Below, in pieces: positions 50,533 to 60,402 of a stretch of DNA of 64,000 bases (position 1 is the first letter of the stretch; each line of letters opens with the position of its first letter). Under the pieces are notes generated by a model. It saw only the letters and a program-made list of their open reading frames with translations, was not told where the DNA came from and did no database searches. The stretch is from the NCBI RefSeq assembly GCF_000767835.1, contig NZ_JPEN01000103.1, positions 26,458 to 90,457 on the forward strand, read 5' to 3'. The DNA is from Streptococcus sinensis. Its GTDB lineage: Bacteria > Bacillota > Bacilli > Lactobacillales > Streptococcaceae. Position numbers and translations under genes: made by a program.

Positions 50533-51668
50533 AGACAGAATATAGGAAATTCAAGTTGACCCTGTGGACTTTAGGGCCAGTGCATATCGGGAGTGGTCTG
50601 CTTCATACCGCTCGTGAGTATATCCTTGAAGGTGATGAATATTATTTTCCAGATATGACTCTGCTTTATGACGAATTTATCAAACAAGGAATTGATGAAA
50701 AATTTCAAAAGTTCTTAATTGACTCTGATAATAAAACCAATCGAATAAGTGATTTTCTAGCTGAGCATGGCATAACGAAACGTGATTTTGGGGGATATAG
50801 ACTTAAAGCAACAGGACTTGAAAAGCCTAAAGGAGACTATGCAACCCGAAATCAGGAAACGACAGACTCAGGAGAAATCAATGGTGTTCATCAATTTATG
50901 AGAGATTGTTACGGTAACCCTTATATCCCGGGCAGCTCTCTTAAAGGTGCTATTCGCACTATTTTGATGAATACGCATTGGCACTCAACGAATTTTAAGC
51001 AGGAAAATAAAAAAGGCAAAATCGTTGAAAATAAGAAAGCGATTCCTTGGGGACCAACTAGACGACAGAGACATGAAAAAATAAAACCTTTTGATGATAT
51101 TTTTAATGAAATTCGTGTCTCAGATAGTCAGCCTTTGACAAATGATGATTTAATTCTTGTTCAAAAGTGGGATTTTAGTCCAGATAAAGATACAAAGCCG
51201 CATTCACTAAGTATCTATCGTGAAGCTCTGAGACCTGGAACTAAGATGGAATTTGAAATCATTACCGCTTCAGGTTTTGAAGGTGGAAGAGCCGGTGAGC
51301 TCGTTGCTTCTCTTGGAGAATATGCACAAAAATTTTACTTTGGAGTGACAGAAGATGAAGCCTATGAAGGCTACGAAGATTTCTTTCTAAAGAAATTTCC
51401 TAATCATTTAATTCAGAACAATGAATCCTATCCCCTCTATCTAGGTGGTGGAAGTGGTGCTTGGACCAAAACAGTTTTTAGGCAGGCGGATGGCGAAGTT
51501 CAACAACGACATGAGAAAATGTCTGGACGAGGGGCTCTAAAATTGACAAAGGCACCCCAGCAAGTTTTAACAACTATTGAAGGTGAAATAGAATTAATTA
51601 AGAATACAGATAATTTCTATGAAATGGGCAAAACCTGTTTTACGATTATGGAGGTAGGTACAAGATGA
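50529..51668 (+). CDS. csm5: Csm5, crRNA 3'-end subunit
   Basis: A 379-residue RAMP protein needed for crRNA 3' maturation. LTLWTLGPVHIGSGLLHTAR at the start and YIPGSSLKGAIRTILMN near residue 138 are typical, with LYLGGGSGAWTKT toward the C-terminus. The ATG overlaps the csm4 stop, and the csm6 ATG overlaps its own stop by four bases, so the operon is tightly coupled. Confidence 0.92.
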   Translation: MKTEYRKFKLTLWTLGPVHIGSGLLHTAREYILEGDEYYFPDMTLLYDEFIKQGIDEKFQKFLIDSDNKTNRISDFLAEHGITKRDFGGYRLKATGLEKPKGDYATRNQETTDSGEINGVHQFMRDCYGNPYIPGSSLKGAIRTILMNTHWHSTNFKQENKKGKIVENKKAIPWGPTRRQRHEKIKPFDDIFNEIRVSDSQPLTNDDLILVQKWDFSPDKDTKPHSLSIYREALRPGTKMEFEIITASGFEGGRAGELVASLGEYAQKFYFGVTEDEAYEGYEDFFLKKFPNHLIQNNESYPLYLGGGSGAWTKTVFRQADGEVQQRHEKMSGRGALKLTKAPQQVLTTIEGEIELIKNTDNFYEMGKTCFTIMEVGTR

Positions 51669-52978
51669 AGACATTAATCACATTTATCAGTCAGTATGAT
51701 CCGATTGGTGTTGAATTTGTGGATACAAAACAAGATAATGTAGATGGTCGTCAAAAAAGATTTAGACCTAACTTCGGACAGGAGTTGACTGTAGCTTCAG
51801 TAAAAAACTATGAAAATGATGACTATAAACTAAGGATATCAGACGGTGCTGCTCTTTTTATTATAAAAAATGAATTACCTGACAAAATTATTGTGATATA
51901 TAGTGACGAGATGAAGGTAAAACAGGAAAACTTTGAAGCAGCTGTTCAAGCTGTTTACGATGGAAAAGAAGCTCCAGTGATACAGAATGAACATGTAAAA
52001 GAAGGGATTCACGAATTTGATACAATGTATAAATTCGTGGAAGAAATTCTTAACAGAGAAGATATGTCACAAGGGAATTATGTTTTAAATGTGACGAGTG
52101 GCACTCCACAGTGTCAAGCTGCTATGTATGCTATCAATTTTGTCAAGGATTATGACACAAGGCTTGCTCGGGTGAATTCTCCAAGAAGTGAAAAGACAAA
52201 TCAATCAAACCAAGGAGCTCCCTGGTTTGAAACTGCTACCTTTAAATATTTTTTGGAAAAACAAGCCTCAGATTATAAAGACAATCGTCAGTTGGGGATT
52301 GAAAAAGGAAAGAAGTTTAAAAATAATTTACTACAACGGACCTATAAAGATTTCATTTTGAAGTATGAATACAAAGCGGCGTTAGATATATTAAAGGCAA
52401 GTCCCGATATCATTTCTAATAAACAAGATCAAGAAAATTCAAAACATATATTAGAAAACATGATTAGTGTTTTTCAAAAACAGGGAGTTCTTGAAGAGCT
52501 TGCAGCTGATGCTGATTTGAAATGTGGTGAAACGGATGAGTTTCAAAAAGTGTTAAATTATTATCTGATGATTGATATTCTAAACCGTAGAGGTCAAGTG
52601 ACTGATGTGCTAGTCAAGGCAAAATCCTTTGCGGAGTTTATCTTAAAATCTGTGATTGAAAGAAGACACCCAGATTTAGAAGTAATTAAAAAAATTAAGA
52701 GAATTAATATCTTTGATATGATTAAAATTCTTAACCATTATCATGAATATTCTGAATTTGAAACTCCAATTTCTAAAGTTCAGGATGTAAATCCTCAAAG
52801 AAACCAAGTCGCTCATGGTCTGGCTGAAATCTCAGTGGAGCAAGAGGAATTGGATGAATTAGTGAAAGGTTTGAAAGAGTTGGTCACTGCAGCTTATTCT
52901 CATATAAATGACTCTGCCTATCAGAAATATTTTGATTATTATGACACAAAGAATCAAGAGTTAATCAGATATCTTTAA
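51665..52978 (+). CDS. csm6: Csm6, cyclic-oligoadenylate-activated ribonuclease
   Basis: A 437-residue protein. An N-terminal CARF domain starts MKTLITFISQYDPIG and has the ligand-loop signature LNVTSGTPQCQAAM (T144-P148). A helical linker follows, then a HEPN RNase domain with RNQVAH (R379-H384), both catalytic residues present. Csm6 dimers degrade RNA non-specifically when Cas10 makes cOA; streptococcal homologues respond to cA6. As Cas10-HD and Csm3 appear inactive here, Csm6 would carry the immune effect. Last gene of the operon. Confidence 0.93.
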   Translation: MKTLITFISQYDPIGVEFVDTKQDNVDGRQKRFRPNFGQELTVASVKNYENDDYKLRISDGAALFIIKNELPDKIIVIYSDEMKVKQENFEAAVQAVYDGKEAPVIQNEHVKEGIHEFDTMYKFVEEILNREDMSQGNYVLNVTSGTPQCQAAMYAINFVKDYDTRLARVNSPRSEKTNQSNQGAPWFETATFKYFLEKQASDYKDNRQLGIEKGKKFKNNLLQRTYKDFILKYEYKAALDILKASPDIISNKQDQENSKHILENMISVFQKQGVLEELAADADLKCGETDEFQKVLNYYLMIDILNRRGQVTDVLVKAKSFAEFILKSVIERRHPDLEVIKKIKRINIFDMIKILNHYHEYSEFETPISKVQDVNPQRNQVAHGLAEISVEQEELDELVKGLKELVTAAYSHINDSAYQKYFDYYDTKNQELIRYL

Positions 52979-53053
52979 TAGATTCTCACATTCCTTATCT
53001 CTTTCCTCCCTAGCTGGTAGACCTTATAGGGAAACCAAGTCTCAAAAATAGAA

Positions 53054-53099
53054 AAAACACCTAGAGCCTGCAGTAAGCTGCCTGCTTCTAGGTGTTTTG
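53054..53099. terminator. Bidirectional terminator between csm6 and the LysR gene
   Basis: AAAACACCTAGA pairs with TCTAGGTGTTTT around a 22-base loop. A tracts and T tracts flank it on both sides, serving the csm operon and the leftward LysR gene. Confidence 0.85.
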
Positions 53100-53101
53100 C
53101 T

Positions 53102-54010
53102 TTACTTATCAAACTGTACTTCCTCAATCAGATACTCGATAAAGCGCTCTCCCATCTTGGACAGGCTGGCTTTTTCGTGCTGGATATAGACCAGCTCGAT
53201 CGGGTCATCGATGTCCAGAGGGATGGAAACGATATTGTCGCCGTTAAGGTTGCTGTTGAGAATACCGGTGGCGATGGTGTAGCCATCCAGACCAATCAAG
53301 AGGTTAAAGAGGGTTGCACGGTCGCTGACCACGATAGACTTTTTGTGGTGCTCCTGTGAGAGGATTTCCTCAGAAAAGTAAAAGGAGTTATGCGTACCTT
53401 GGTCATAGCTGAGATAAGGGAAATTCTCCAAGTCGGATAGTTGTACCAGTTTCTTCTTGGCCAGCGGGTTGGACTTGCTGACAAAGATATGGGGCTGCGC
53501 CGTGAAGAGATGGGTCGCGATCAGATGGCTGTCGTCCAGCATTTTGGATAGGACATCGCGGTTATAGCTGTTAAGGAAGAGGACGCCGATTTCGCTGCGG
53601 AAGTTTTTCACATCGTCAATGATTTCCCAAGTCCGAGTCTCCCGCAGGAAGAGTTCGTATTTTTCCATGTCGCTTTTTTTGAGGAGTGACACGAAAGCGT
53701 TGACCACAAAGGCATAGTGCTGGGACGAAACGCTGAAAAGCTCGCGATTGGCGACAGGGTTTTTATAGCGTTCCTCCAGAAGCTGGGTCTGCTCTACCAC
53801 TTGGCGGGCATAAGAAAGAAACTCCATACCGTCCTTGGTCAGGGTAATGCCTTTGGGATTGCGGATGAAGATGTTAATACCCATTTCATTTTCTAGATCC
53901 CGCACGGCATTGGATAGGCTAGGCTGGGTGATAAAAAGTTGCTTGGCAGCTTCGTTCATGCTGCCAGTCTCGACGATTTTGATAATATAGTGTAATTGTT
54001 GAATTCTCAT
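53102..54010 (-). CDS. LysR family transcriptional regulator
   Basis: A 302-residue regulator. The N-terminal winged helix is shown by IIKIVETGSMNEAAKQLFIT then QPSLSNAVRDLENEMG (about residues 9-45). An effector-binding domain follows from about residue 90 to the end. It is close in type to streptococcal LysR proteins that control sulfur amino acid and envelope genes (CpsY/MetR group); targets cannot be assigned. It is divergent from the pyr genes with about 180 bases between, so it may act on that intergenic region, though PyrR attenuation already explains pyr control. Confidence 0.88.
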   Translation of the reverse strand: MRIQQLHYIIKIVETGSMNEAAKQLFITQPSLSNAVRDLENEMGINIFIRNPKGITLTKDGMEFLSYARQVVEQTQLLEERYKNPVANRELFSVSSQHYAFVVNAFVSLLKKSDMEKYELFLRETRTWEIIDDVKNFRSEIGVLFLNSYNRDVLSKMLDDSHLIATHLFTAQPHIFVSKSNPLAKKKLVQLSDLENFPYLSYDQGTHNSFYFSEEILSQEHHKKSIVVSDRATLFNLLIGLDGYTIATGILNSNLNGDNIVSIPLDIDDPIELVYIQHEKASLSKMGERFIEYLIEEVQFDK

Positions 54011-54033
54011 AGGTCTATTTTATCATATTAGCA

Positions 54034-54062
54034 TTGACAAAACACGGTTTAAGTTGTAAAAT
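54034..54062 (+). promoter_or_regulatory. Promoter of pyrK-pyrD
   Basis: TTGACA (54034-54039), 17 bases, TAAAAT (54057-54062). Confidence 0.8.
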
Positions 54063-54073
54063 ATTTTAAATTC

Positions 54074-54175
54074 AACCTTTAAGGAAGTCCAGAGAGACTG
54101 CAAGGAAACGGAAAAAGAACAGAAGGCTCAAGTGCCTTTCTTTTGTAAAACCTTGCTGCGGCGAGGTTTTTTCTT
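54074..54175 (+). promoter_or_regulatory. PyrR-dependent attenuator upstream of pyrK
   Basis: AACCTTTAAGGAAGTCCAG then AGAGACTGCAAGG is the PyrR binding loop consensus (TCCAGAGAG core). The terminator AAACCTTGC (54148-54156) with GCGAGGTTT (54161-54169) and a T run follows. When UMP is abundant, PyrR stabilises the binding loop and the terminator forms. Confidence 0.88.
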
Positions 54176-54193
54176 GTAGAAAGTGAGGTTGTC

Positions 54194-55000
54194 ATGGTTA
54201 GTGACAGTTGTAAAAAGAGATTTGGCAAGATTATGCTGGAGCAAATGGAGCTGCTGGAGCAAGTAGAAATTGCGCCTCAAATTTTTTCAATGCGTCTGAG
54301 AGGCCAGATGGTGAGTCAGATGCAGGTTGGGCAATTCCTGCATATCCGAGTGCCAGATGATAGCAAGCTGCTGCGGCGTCCGATTTCCATATCGGAGATT
54401 GACCGGGAGCAGGAGATCTGCCGGATTATCTATCGGGTTGAAGGTGGTGGGACAGCCATTTTCTCTCAGCTTCCTGTTGGTAGTTACCTCGATGTCATGG
54501 GACCTCAGGGAAATGGCTTTGATTTGTCTCCAGTAGAAAAGGGCGACAAGGTCTTGATCATCGGTGGTGGTATCGGTGTGCCTCCTCTCTTGCAAACGGC
54601 GAAAGACCTTCATGCTAAGGGTGCCCACGTTACAGCAGTATTAGGCTTTGCCAATCAATCTGCGGTTATTTTGGAAGAAGAATTTCGTAAGTGTAGTCAG
54701 TTGTTTATCACTACAGATGATGGCAGTTATGGTCAAAAGGGCTATGTATCAACGATTGTCGACGAGCAGACAGAAGAGTTTGCTGCGGTATATTCTTGTG
54801 GCGCGCCCGGTATGCTCCAGTATGTGGATTGGAAATTTCACGATCATCCCCATGCCTATCTATCAATGGAGTCTCGCATGGCTTGTGGCATGGGCGCCTG
54901 CTACGCTTGCGTCGTTCATGTAGCAGGTCAGGATGAAGCGGTCAATAAGCGGGTTTGCGAAGATGGACCAGTTTTTGAGACTGGAACCATCGTGCTTTAG
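54194..55000 (+). CDS. pyrK: Dihydroorotate dehydrogenase B, electron transfer subunit
   Basis: A 268-residue flavoprotein passing electrons from PyrD to NAD. RRPISISEID is the FAD site, IIGGGIGVPPLLQTAK the NAD site, and cysteines in MACGMGACYACVVH plus RVCEDGPVF bind the [2Fe-2S] cluster. Start ATG 54194 has GAGG six bases ahead; ATG 54233 is a shorter option. pyrD follows by 12 bases, giving the usual PyrK-PyrDb pair. Confidence 0.93.
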   Translation: MVSDSCKKRFGKIMLEQMELLEQVEIAPQIFSMRLRGQMVSQMQVGQFLHIRVPDDSKLLRRPISISEIDREQEICRIIYRVEGGGTAIFSQLPVGSYLDVMGPQGNGFDLSPVEKGDKVLIIGGGIGVPPLLQTAKDLHAKGAHVTAVLGFANQSAVILEEEFRKCSQLFITTDDGSYGQKGYVSTIVDEQTEEFAAVYSCGAPGMLQYVDWKFHDHPHAYLSMESRMACGMGACYACVVHVAGQDEAVNKRVCEDGPVFETGTIVL

Positions 55001-55012
55001 GAGGATAAATAA

Positions 55013-55951
<939 letters not shown>

Positions 55952-55964
55952 GCTCGATTTTCTC

Positions 55965-55993
55965 TTGACAAACTTCCCAGTAAATTATAGAAT
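55965..55993 (+). promoter_or_regulatory. Promoter of pyrF-pyrE
   Basis: TTGACA (55965-55970), 17 bases, TAGAAT (55988-55993), immediately after pyrD. Confidence 0.75.
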
Positions 55994-56002
55994 GATTAGG
56001 AT

Positions 56003-56106
56003 AAAACCTTTAAAGAAGTCCAGAGAGGCTCTAAGGCGCATACGTTTAAAATGGCAGATTCTGCCACATTTTCGTGTAACCTTGCTCTCGGGCAAGGTTT
56101 TTTCTA
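56003..56106 (+). promoter_or_regulatory. PyrR-dependent attenuator upstream of pyrF
   Basis: AAACCTTTAAAGAAGTCCAG then AGAGGCTCTAAGG is a second PyrR binding loop. TGGCAG/CTGCCA makes a small hairpin, then AACCTTGC pairs with GCAAGGTT followed by TTTTTTC. Same design as the pyrK attenuator. Confidence 0.88.
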
Positions 56107-56156
56107 TGATTTTAAATCATTGCTATTTTTAGTAAATAATAAGGAGAACCTACCTC

Positions 56157-56849
56157 ATGCGTGAAGAACGTCCCATTATCGCCCTAGACTTTCCATCCTT
56201 TGATGATGTCAAAAACTTTCTGGAGCATTTCCCTGAAGATGAAAAACTGTATGTCAAAATCGGCATGGAATTCTTTTATGCTATTGGTCCAGAAATTGTG
56301 CATTATCTGAAAGGCTTGGGACATAGTATTTTCCTCGATTTGAAATTGCACGACATTCCTAATACTGTGCGTTCAGCTATGTCTGTTTTGGGAACATTCG
56401 GCATTGATATGGTGACAGTTCATGCAGCTGGCGGTGTTGAGATGATGCGGGAGGCCAAAAAAGTTCTCGGCGACAATGCTAAATTGGTAGCAGTGACCCA
56501 GTTGACTTCGACCAGTGAAGAAGATATGCGCGACTGTCAAAATATCCAAACGACCGTGCAGGAATCGGTGGTAAATTATGCCCGCAAAGCCAAGGAAGCT
56601 GGGCTGGATGGGGTTGTTTGTTCAGCCTTGGAAGTTGAGCTCATCAAGGAAGCTACGGCGGACGATTTTCTTTGCGTGACGCCAGGTATCCGGCCGGCAG
56701 GTGCTGAAATCGGTGACCAAAAGCGGGTTATGACGCCACAGGAAGCCCATCAGATTGGCAGCAATTATATTGTAGTGGGTCGGCCAATTATTCAGGCTGA
56801 AAATCCTTGGGATGCCTATCATGAAATTAAGAGGCAGTGGAACAGCTAA
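56157..56849 (+). CDS. pyrF: Orotidine 5'-phosphate decarboxylase
   Basis: A 230-residue TIM-barrel enzyme converting OMP to UMP. The catalytic Lys-Asp set is in [18 protein letters not shown], and the phosphate loop is [14 protein letters not shown] at the C-terminus. It follows the second PyrR attenuator and an AAGGAGAA ribosome site. pyrE lies 75 bases downstream with no separate terminator. Confidence 0.96.
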   Translation: MREERPIIALDFPSFDDVKNFLEHFPEDEKLYVKIGMEFFYAIGPEIVHYLKGLGHSIFLDLKLHDIPNTVRSAMSVLGTFGIDMVTVHAAGGVEMMREAKKVLGDNAKLVAVTQLTSTSEEDMRDCQNIQTTVQESVVNYARKAKEAGLDGVVCSALEVELIKEATADDFLCVTPGIRPAGAEIGDQKRVMTPQEAHQIGSNYIVVGRPIIQAENPWDAYHEIKRQWNS

Positions 56850-56924
56850 GCAAGAATAAGACTTTCAAATGAAACCGTCAAACGAGACGAATAGCTTAAA
56901 AAACAGATGTATAAGGAGTAAGAA

Positions 56925-57554
56925 ATGACTTTAGCCAACGATATTGCACGTGACTTGTTGAAAATCAAAGCAGTTTACTTGAAACCAGAGGAGCCTTTCA
57001 CTTGGGCTTCTGGGATCAAATCACCGATTTACACAGATAACCGAGTGACTTTGGCCTACCCAGAAACTCGGACTTTGATTGAAAATGGCTTTGTCGAAAA
57101 GATTCGTGCGGAATTTCCGGATGTGGAAGTGATTGCAGGTACGGCAACGGCAGGTATTCCCCACGGCGCTATCATTGCCGACAAGATGAATCTTCCTTTT
57201 GCTTATATCCGCAGCAAACCAAAAGATCACGGGGCGGGTAATCAGATTGAAGGGCGTGTGGCTCCTGGTCAAAAGATGGTTGTCATTGAAGATTTGATTT
57301 CCACTGGTGGCTCTGTTTTGGATGCTATTGCGGCAGCCAAGCGTGAAGGAGCAGATGTAATCGGTGCTGCAGCTATTTTCACCTACGAATTGCCCAAGGC
57401 GGATAAGAACTTTGCGGATGCAGGCGTGAAGTTAGTTACCTTGTCAAACTATACAGAGCTTATCCACTTGGCCGAGCAAGAAGGCTACATCAATGCAGAA
57501 GGATTGGCTTTATTGAAGAAGTTCAAAGACAATCAAGAAAACTGGCAAAATTAA
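56925..57554 (+). CDS. pyrE: Orotate phosphoribosyltransferase
   Basis: A 209-residue enzyme joining orotate and PRPP to [17 protein letters not shown] near the start and the PRPP motif [17 protein letters not shown] around residue 120 are diagnostic. The ATG follows AAGGAG. It is co-transcribed with pyrF, and a terminator follows directly. Confidence 0.96.
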   Translation: MTLANDIARDLLKIKAVYLKPEEPFTWASGIKSPIYTDNRVTLAYPETRTLIENGFVEKIRAEFPDVEVIAGTATAGIPHGAIIADKMNLPFAYIRSKPKDHGAGNQIEGRVAPGQKMVVIEDLISTGGSVLDAIAAAKREGADVIGAAAIFTYELPKADKNFADAGVKLVTLSNYTELIHLAEQEGYINAEGLALLKKFKDNQENWQN

Positions 57555-57563
57555 GAAGGTACG

Positions 57564-57600
57564 AGGAGGCGGGATGAGGATGTCCCTGTCTCCTTTTTAG
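57564..57600 (+). terminator. Intrinsic terminator after pyrE
   Basis: AGGAGGCGGGA pairs with TCCCTGTCTCCT (one bulge), then TTTTTAG. Confidence 0.8.
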
Positions 57601-57666
57601 GGTGATTTTTGATGTCGTTCACTTTTTAAAATAGCAAAAAAACCTTGATTTTGTTATAATGAAGCT

Positions 57667-59196
57667 ATGTCTAAGATTTATCATGTCACTTTTTCGATCC
57701 TGCAAAAAATCATGCTGGTGCTAAGTCTCCATTGGTTGTTTACAGCTATTGGTTTCGGTGTCTATTTGGCTTATTTGAATAGTCTGGCTCTGATTATTTT
57801 TGGAATTATAGCTGTTTTCGCAGTTCATTATCGTATTCAACTTAAAAAGTGCTATCAATTTCTAATGCGGCATAAGCTTGCCATAGCGTTTTCAGCTCTT
57901 CTTTTTCAGCTCATCATGCTCTTATCGGCTGAGCTTTTGATTAGACGGGACGCGGCGGTAGTTTTCACAGGGGCTTTCAAGTACCTGAAGGAGTCATCTA
58001 TTTCCAGCTATCTGACGCGCAATCCCAATAATCTGCCCCTCTTTCTCTATGAGCGTTTTTTCTTCAACCTTTTTGGAGAAGCAGCTCTCTGGATTATGCA
58101 GGGACTCAATCTTTTTTATGTCAATATTGCGGCTTGGATCCTCTACAAAGGCTGTCAGAGATATTTTTCTCAGACTGTAGCAGATGCGACATTTACCCTC
58201 TATGTGGCTCTGGTCGGATTTTCACCTTATTACATGTCCATGTATACTGATATTCCCCCTCTGCCTTTAATTAGTTTGCAGATTTTTCTGGCTCTTGGTT
58301 TACTCAAAAATCAGGAAAAAACCAGACAAATCATTGGCAGAAGCCTCTTGCTAGGAATTCTGACCAGTCTTGCCTTTCTGATTCGTCCGACAGTGATGAT
58401 TCTGATGATTGCTGTTTTTGGAGTCCTGTTTTTGAGGAAAAACTGGAAAAAGTTTTTCTTGACTGCGACGGTATTCGGCCTTGGTTTTTCTGCTAGCTAT
58501 CTTCCCTTTCATTACGGTCTAGCTCATCAGACAGAAGTGCCGATTATCAAAGGAGAAGGACTGGCCAAAGGTCCCTTGCTTTTCATCAATCTGGGTTTAA
58601 CTAATATTGGTCACGATCAGGAGGATATGAAGGAAGGGCTTTTGCAATATGTTGATCCTGACAAGCGGGATGACTACAATAATGGAATGTTTGCTACCGA
58701 AAATGTCATTAAGGAAATCAAGCGTCGCCTGAAGGAATATACACCGCTGACTTTTCTTCAACACCTGTATTATAAGCAATCTTTGACGGTTGCCGAAGGC
58801 AACTTGGGCTGGCTTTATCGGAGTGTTGAACATGAAAAAACGCCCTATATTTCACCGCTTTATGAAAGCACAAAAGACAATAGACTTGCTCAGTTTATTC
58901 GTGATTTTTTCCTGAATTCCGATAAAGATAGTTATCGTTTTTATTCGCTGCTTAAGCAAGCGGTTTGGATTATTATGGCTTTGGGGCTGGTCTTTGCCCT
59001 TTGGAAATACCGACCAGATGACTCTTTGAATTTCTTAATTTTGGCAGTCTTTGGAGGTTTGCTCTTTTTACAGATTTTTGAAGGAGGGAAGACCCGGTAT
59101 CTGATTCAGTTTCTGCCGCAAATTCTAATTCTGTCAGCTGTGGGCTTAACTCAGTATCCGCTAGACTTGACTCGCATGAAATTTTGGAAAAAATGA
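57667..59196 (+). CDS. Multi-pass membrane protein, GT-C glycosyltransferase-like (TIGR03766 type)
   Basis: A 509-residue protein with about 11 membrane helices. The first extracellular loop after helix 3 contains LIRRDAAVVF, with the Arg-Arg-Asp arrangement seen in lipid-sugar dependent GT-C enzymes. A large loop (about 285-420) precedes the last helices. Streptococci carry several such uncharacterised integral membrane proteins, sometimes in glycan loci, but here it stands alone. An extended -10, TGTTATAAT (57652-57660), ends only six bases before the ATG, leaving virtually no leader; the next Met is residue 16. Confidence 0.7.
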   Translation: MSKIYHVTFSILQKIMLVLSLHWLFTAIGFGVYLAYLNSLALIIFGIIAVFAVHYRIQLKKCYQFLMRHKLAIAFSALLFQLIMLLSAELLIRRDAAVVFTGAFKYLKESSISSYLTRNPNNLPLFLYERFFFNLFGEAALWIMQGLNLFYVNIAAWILYKGCQRYFSQTVADATFTLYVALVGFSPYYMSMYTDIPPLPLISLQIFLALGLLKNQEKTRQIIGRSLLLGILTSLAFLIRPTVMILMIAVFGVLFLRKNWKKFFLTATVFGLGFSASYLPFHYGLAHQTEVPIIKGEGLAKGPLLFINLGLTNIGHDQEDMKEGLLQYVDPDKRDDYNNGMFATENVIKEIKRRLKEYTPLTFLQHLYYKQSLTVAEGNLGWLYRSVEHEKTPYISPLYESTKDNRLAQFIRDFFLNSDKDSYRFYSLLKQAVWIIMALGLVFALWKYRPDDSLNFLILAVFGGLLFLQIFEGGKTRYLIQFLPQILILSAVGLTQYPLDLTRMKFWKK

Positions 59197-59263
59197 GGTC
59201 TAAGGAGACCTATTGTCACCCCCTTGCTCGTAAACATAGAATGTAAAATAAAAAGGAGAAAAG

Positions 59264-59917
59264 ATGCAGCATTCAGCTTGGCACGCTTTGATTAAGGAGC
59301 AACTGCCGGAAGGTTATTTTGCAAAAATCAATCATTTTTTAGACGAAGTTTATGCTTCAGGAACCATTTACCCACCTCGCGACAAGGTTTTTAATGCCAT
59401 TCAGACGACGGATTTAGCAGATGTTAAGGTGGTTATTTTGGGGCAGGATCCCTACCACGGACCGAGACAGGCACAGGGCTTGAGTTTTTCTGTGCCAGAT
59501 GACATTCCGGCTCCGCCTTCTTTGCAGAATATTCTTAAAGAGCTGGCAGATGATATCGGGGTTAAGGAGTCGCATGATTTGACTTCCTGGGCCCAGCAAG
59601 GAGTTCTCTTGCTCAATGCTGGTCTGACAGTTCCTGCTGGTCAGGCCAATGCCCATGCTGGCTTAATCTGGGAGCCTTTTACGGATGCCATTATTAAGGT
59701 CGTTAATGCAAAGTCAGATCCGGTTGTCTTTATCCTTTGGGGTTCTTACGCCCGCAAGAAAAAAGCCTTGATTAGCAATTCCCAACATCTGATTATCGAG
59801 TCGGCTCATCCAAGTCCGCTGTCTGCTTACCGTGGTTTCTTTGGTAGTAAACCTTTTTCTCGTACCAACGATTTTTTAGTGGCTAAAGGCTTGGAGCCAA
59901 TCGATTGGTTAGCATAG
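59264..59917 (+). CDS. ung: Uracil-DNA glycosylase
   Basis: A 217-residue family 1 enzyme removing uracil from DNA. The catalytic [18 protein letters not shown] (Asp activating water), [17 protein letters not shown] and the leucine-loop [19 protein letters not shown] are all canonical. The ATG follows AAAAGGAG. The mutX gene begins nine bases after its stop, and pyrC follows; this ung-mutX-pyrC order is usual in streptococci. Confidence 0.97.
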   Translation: MQHSAWHALIKEQLPEGYFAKINHFLDEVYASGTIYPPRDKVFNAIQTTDLADVKVVILGQDPYHGPRQAQGLSFSVPDDIPAPPSLQNILKELADDIGVKESHDLTSWAQQGVLLLNAGLTVPAGQANAHAGLIWEPFTDAIIKVVNAKSDPVVFILWGSYARKKKALISNSQHLIIESAHPSPLSAYRGFFGSKPFSRTNDFLVAKGLEPIDWLA

Positions 59918-59925
59918 GAGGTAGT

Positions 59926-60390
59926 ATGGTTCAGTTAGCAACGATTTGTTATATCGATAATGGGCGTGAGTTTCTCATGTTGCACCGCAACAAAAAGCCC
60001 AACGATGTCCATGCTGGGAAGTGGATTGGTGTCGGTGGTAAGCTAGAGCGAGGAGAAACCCCGCAGGAATGTGCTGCTCGCGAAATTTTAGAGGAAACAG
60101 GTCTAAAGGCCAAGCCTGTCCTAAAAGGTGTTATTACTTTTCCAGAATTCACTCCCGACTTGGACTGGTATACCTATGTTTTCAAGGTAACGGAGTTTGA
60201 GGGGGAGTTGATTGATTGCAATGAAGGGACGCTGGAATGGGTGCCTTACGATCAGGTTCTTTCAAAGCCGACTTGGGAAGGTGATCATACCTTTGTTGAA
60301 TGGCTGTTGGAGGATAAGCCCTTCTTTTCAGCCAAATTTGTTTATGATGGTGATAAACTGCTCGACACGCAGGTCGATTTTTACGAATAA
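59926..60390 (+). CDS. mutX: 8-oxo-dGTP diphosphatase MutX (Nudix hydrolase)
   Basis: A 154-residue Nudix enzyme cleaning oxidised dGTP from the nucleotide pool. The Nudix box is complete: GGKLERGETPQECAAREI followed by EETG. MLHRNKKPNDVHAGKW and LDWYTYVF are family features. The chosen start is ATG 59926 behind GGAGG (59918-59922); a longer frame from TTG 59905 overlaps ung and lacks a site. Pairs functionally with Ung in mutation avoidance. Confidence 0.93.
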   Translation: MVQLATICYIDNGREFLMLHRNKKPNDVHAGKWIGVGGKLERGETPQECAAREILEETGLKAKPVLKGVITFPEFTPDLDWYTYVFKVTEFEGELIDCNEGTLEWVPYDQVLSKPTWEGDHTFVEWLLEDKPFFSAKFVYDGDKLLDTQVDFYE

Positions 60391-60402
60391 AGGAGATACA
60401 AA

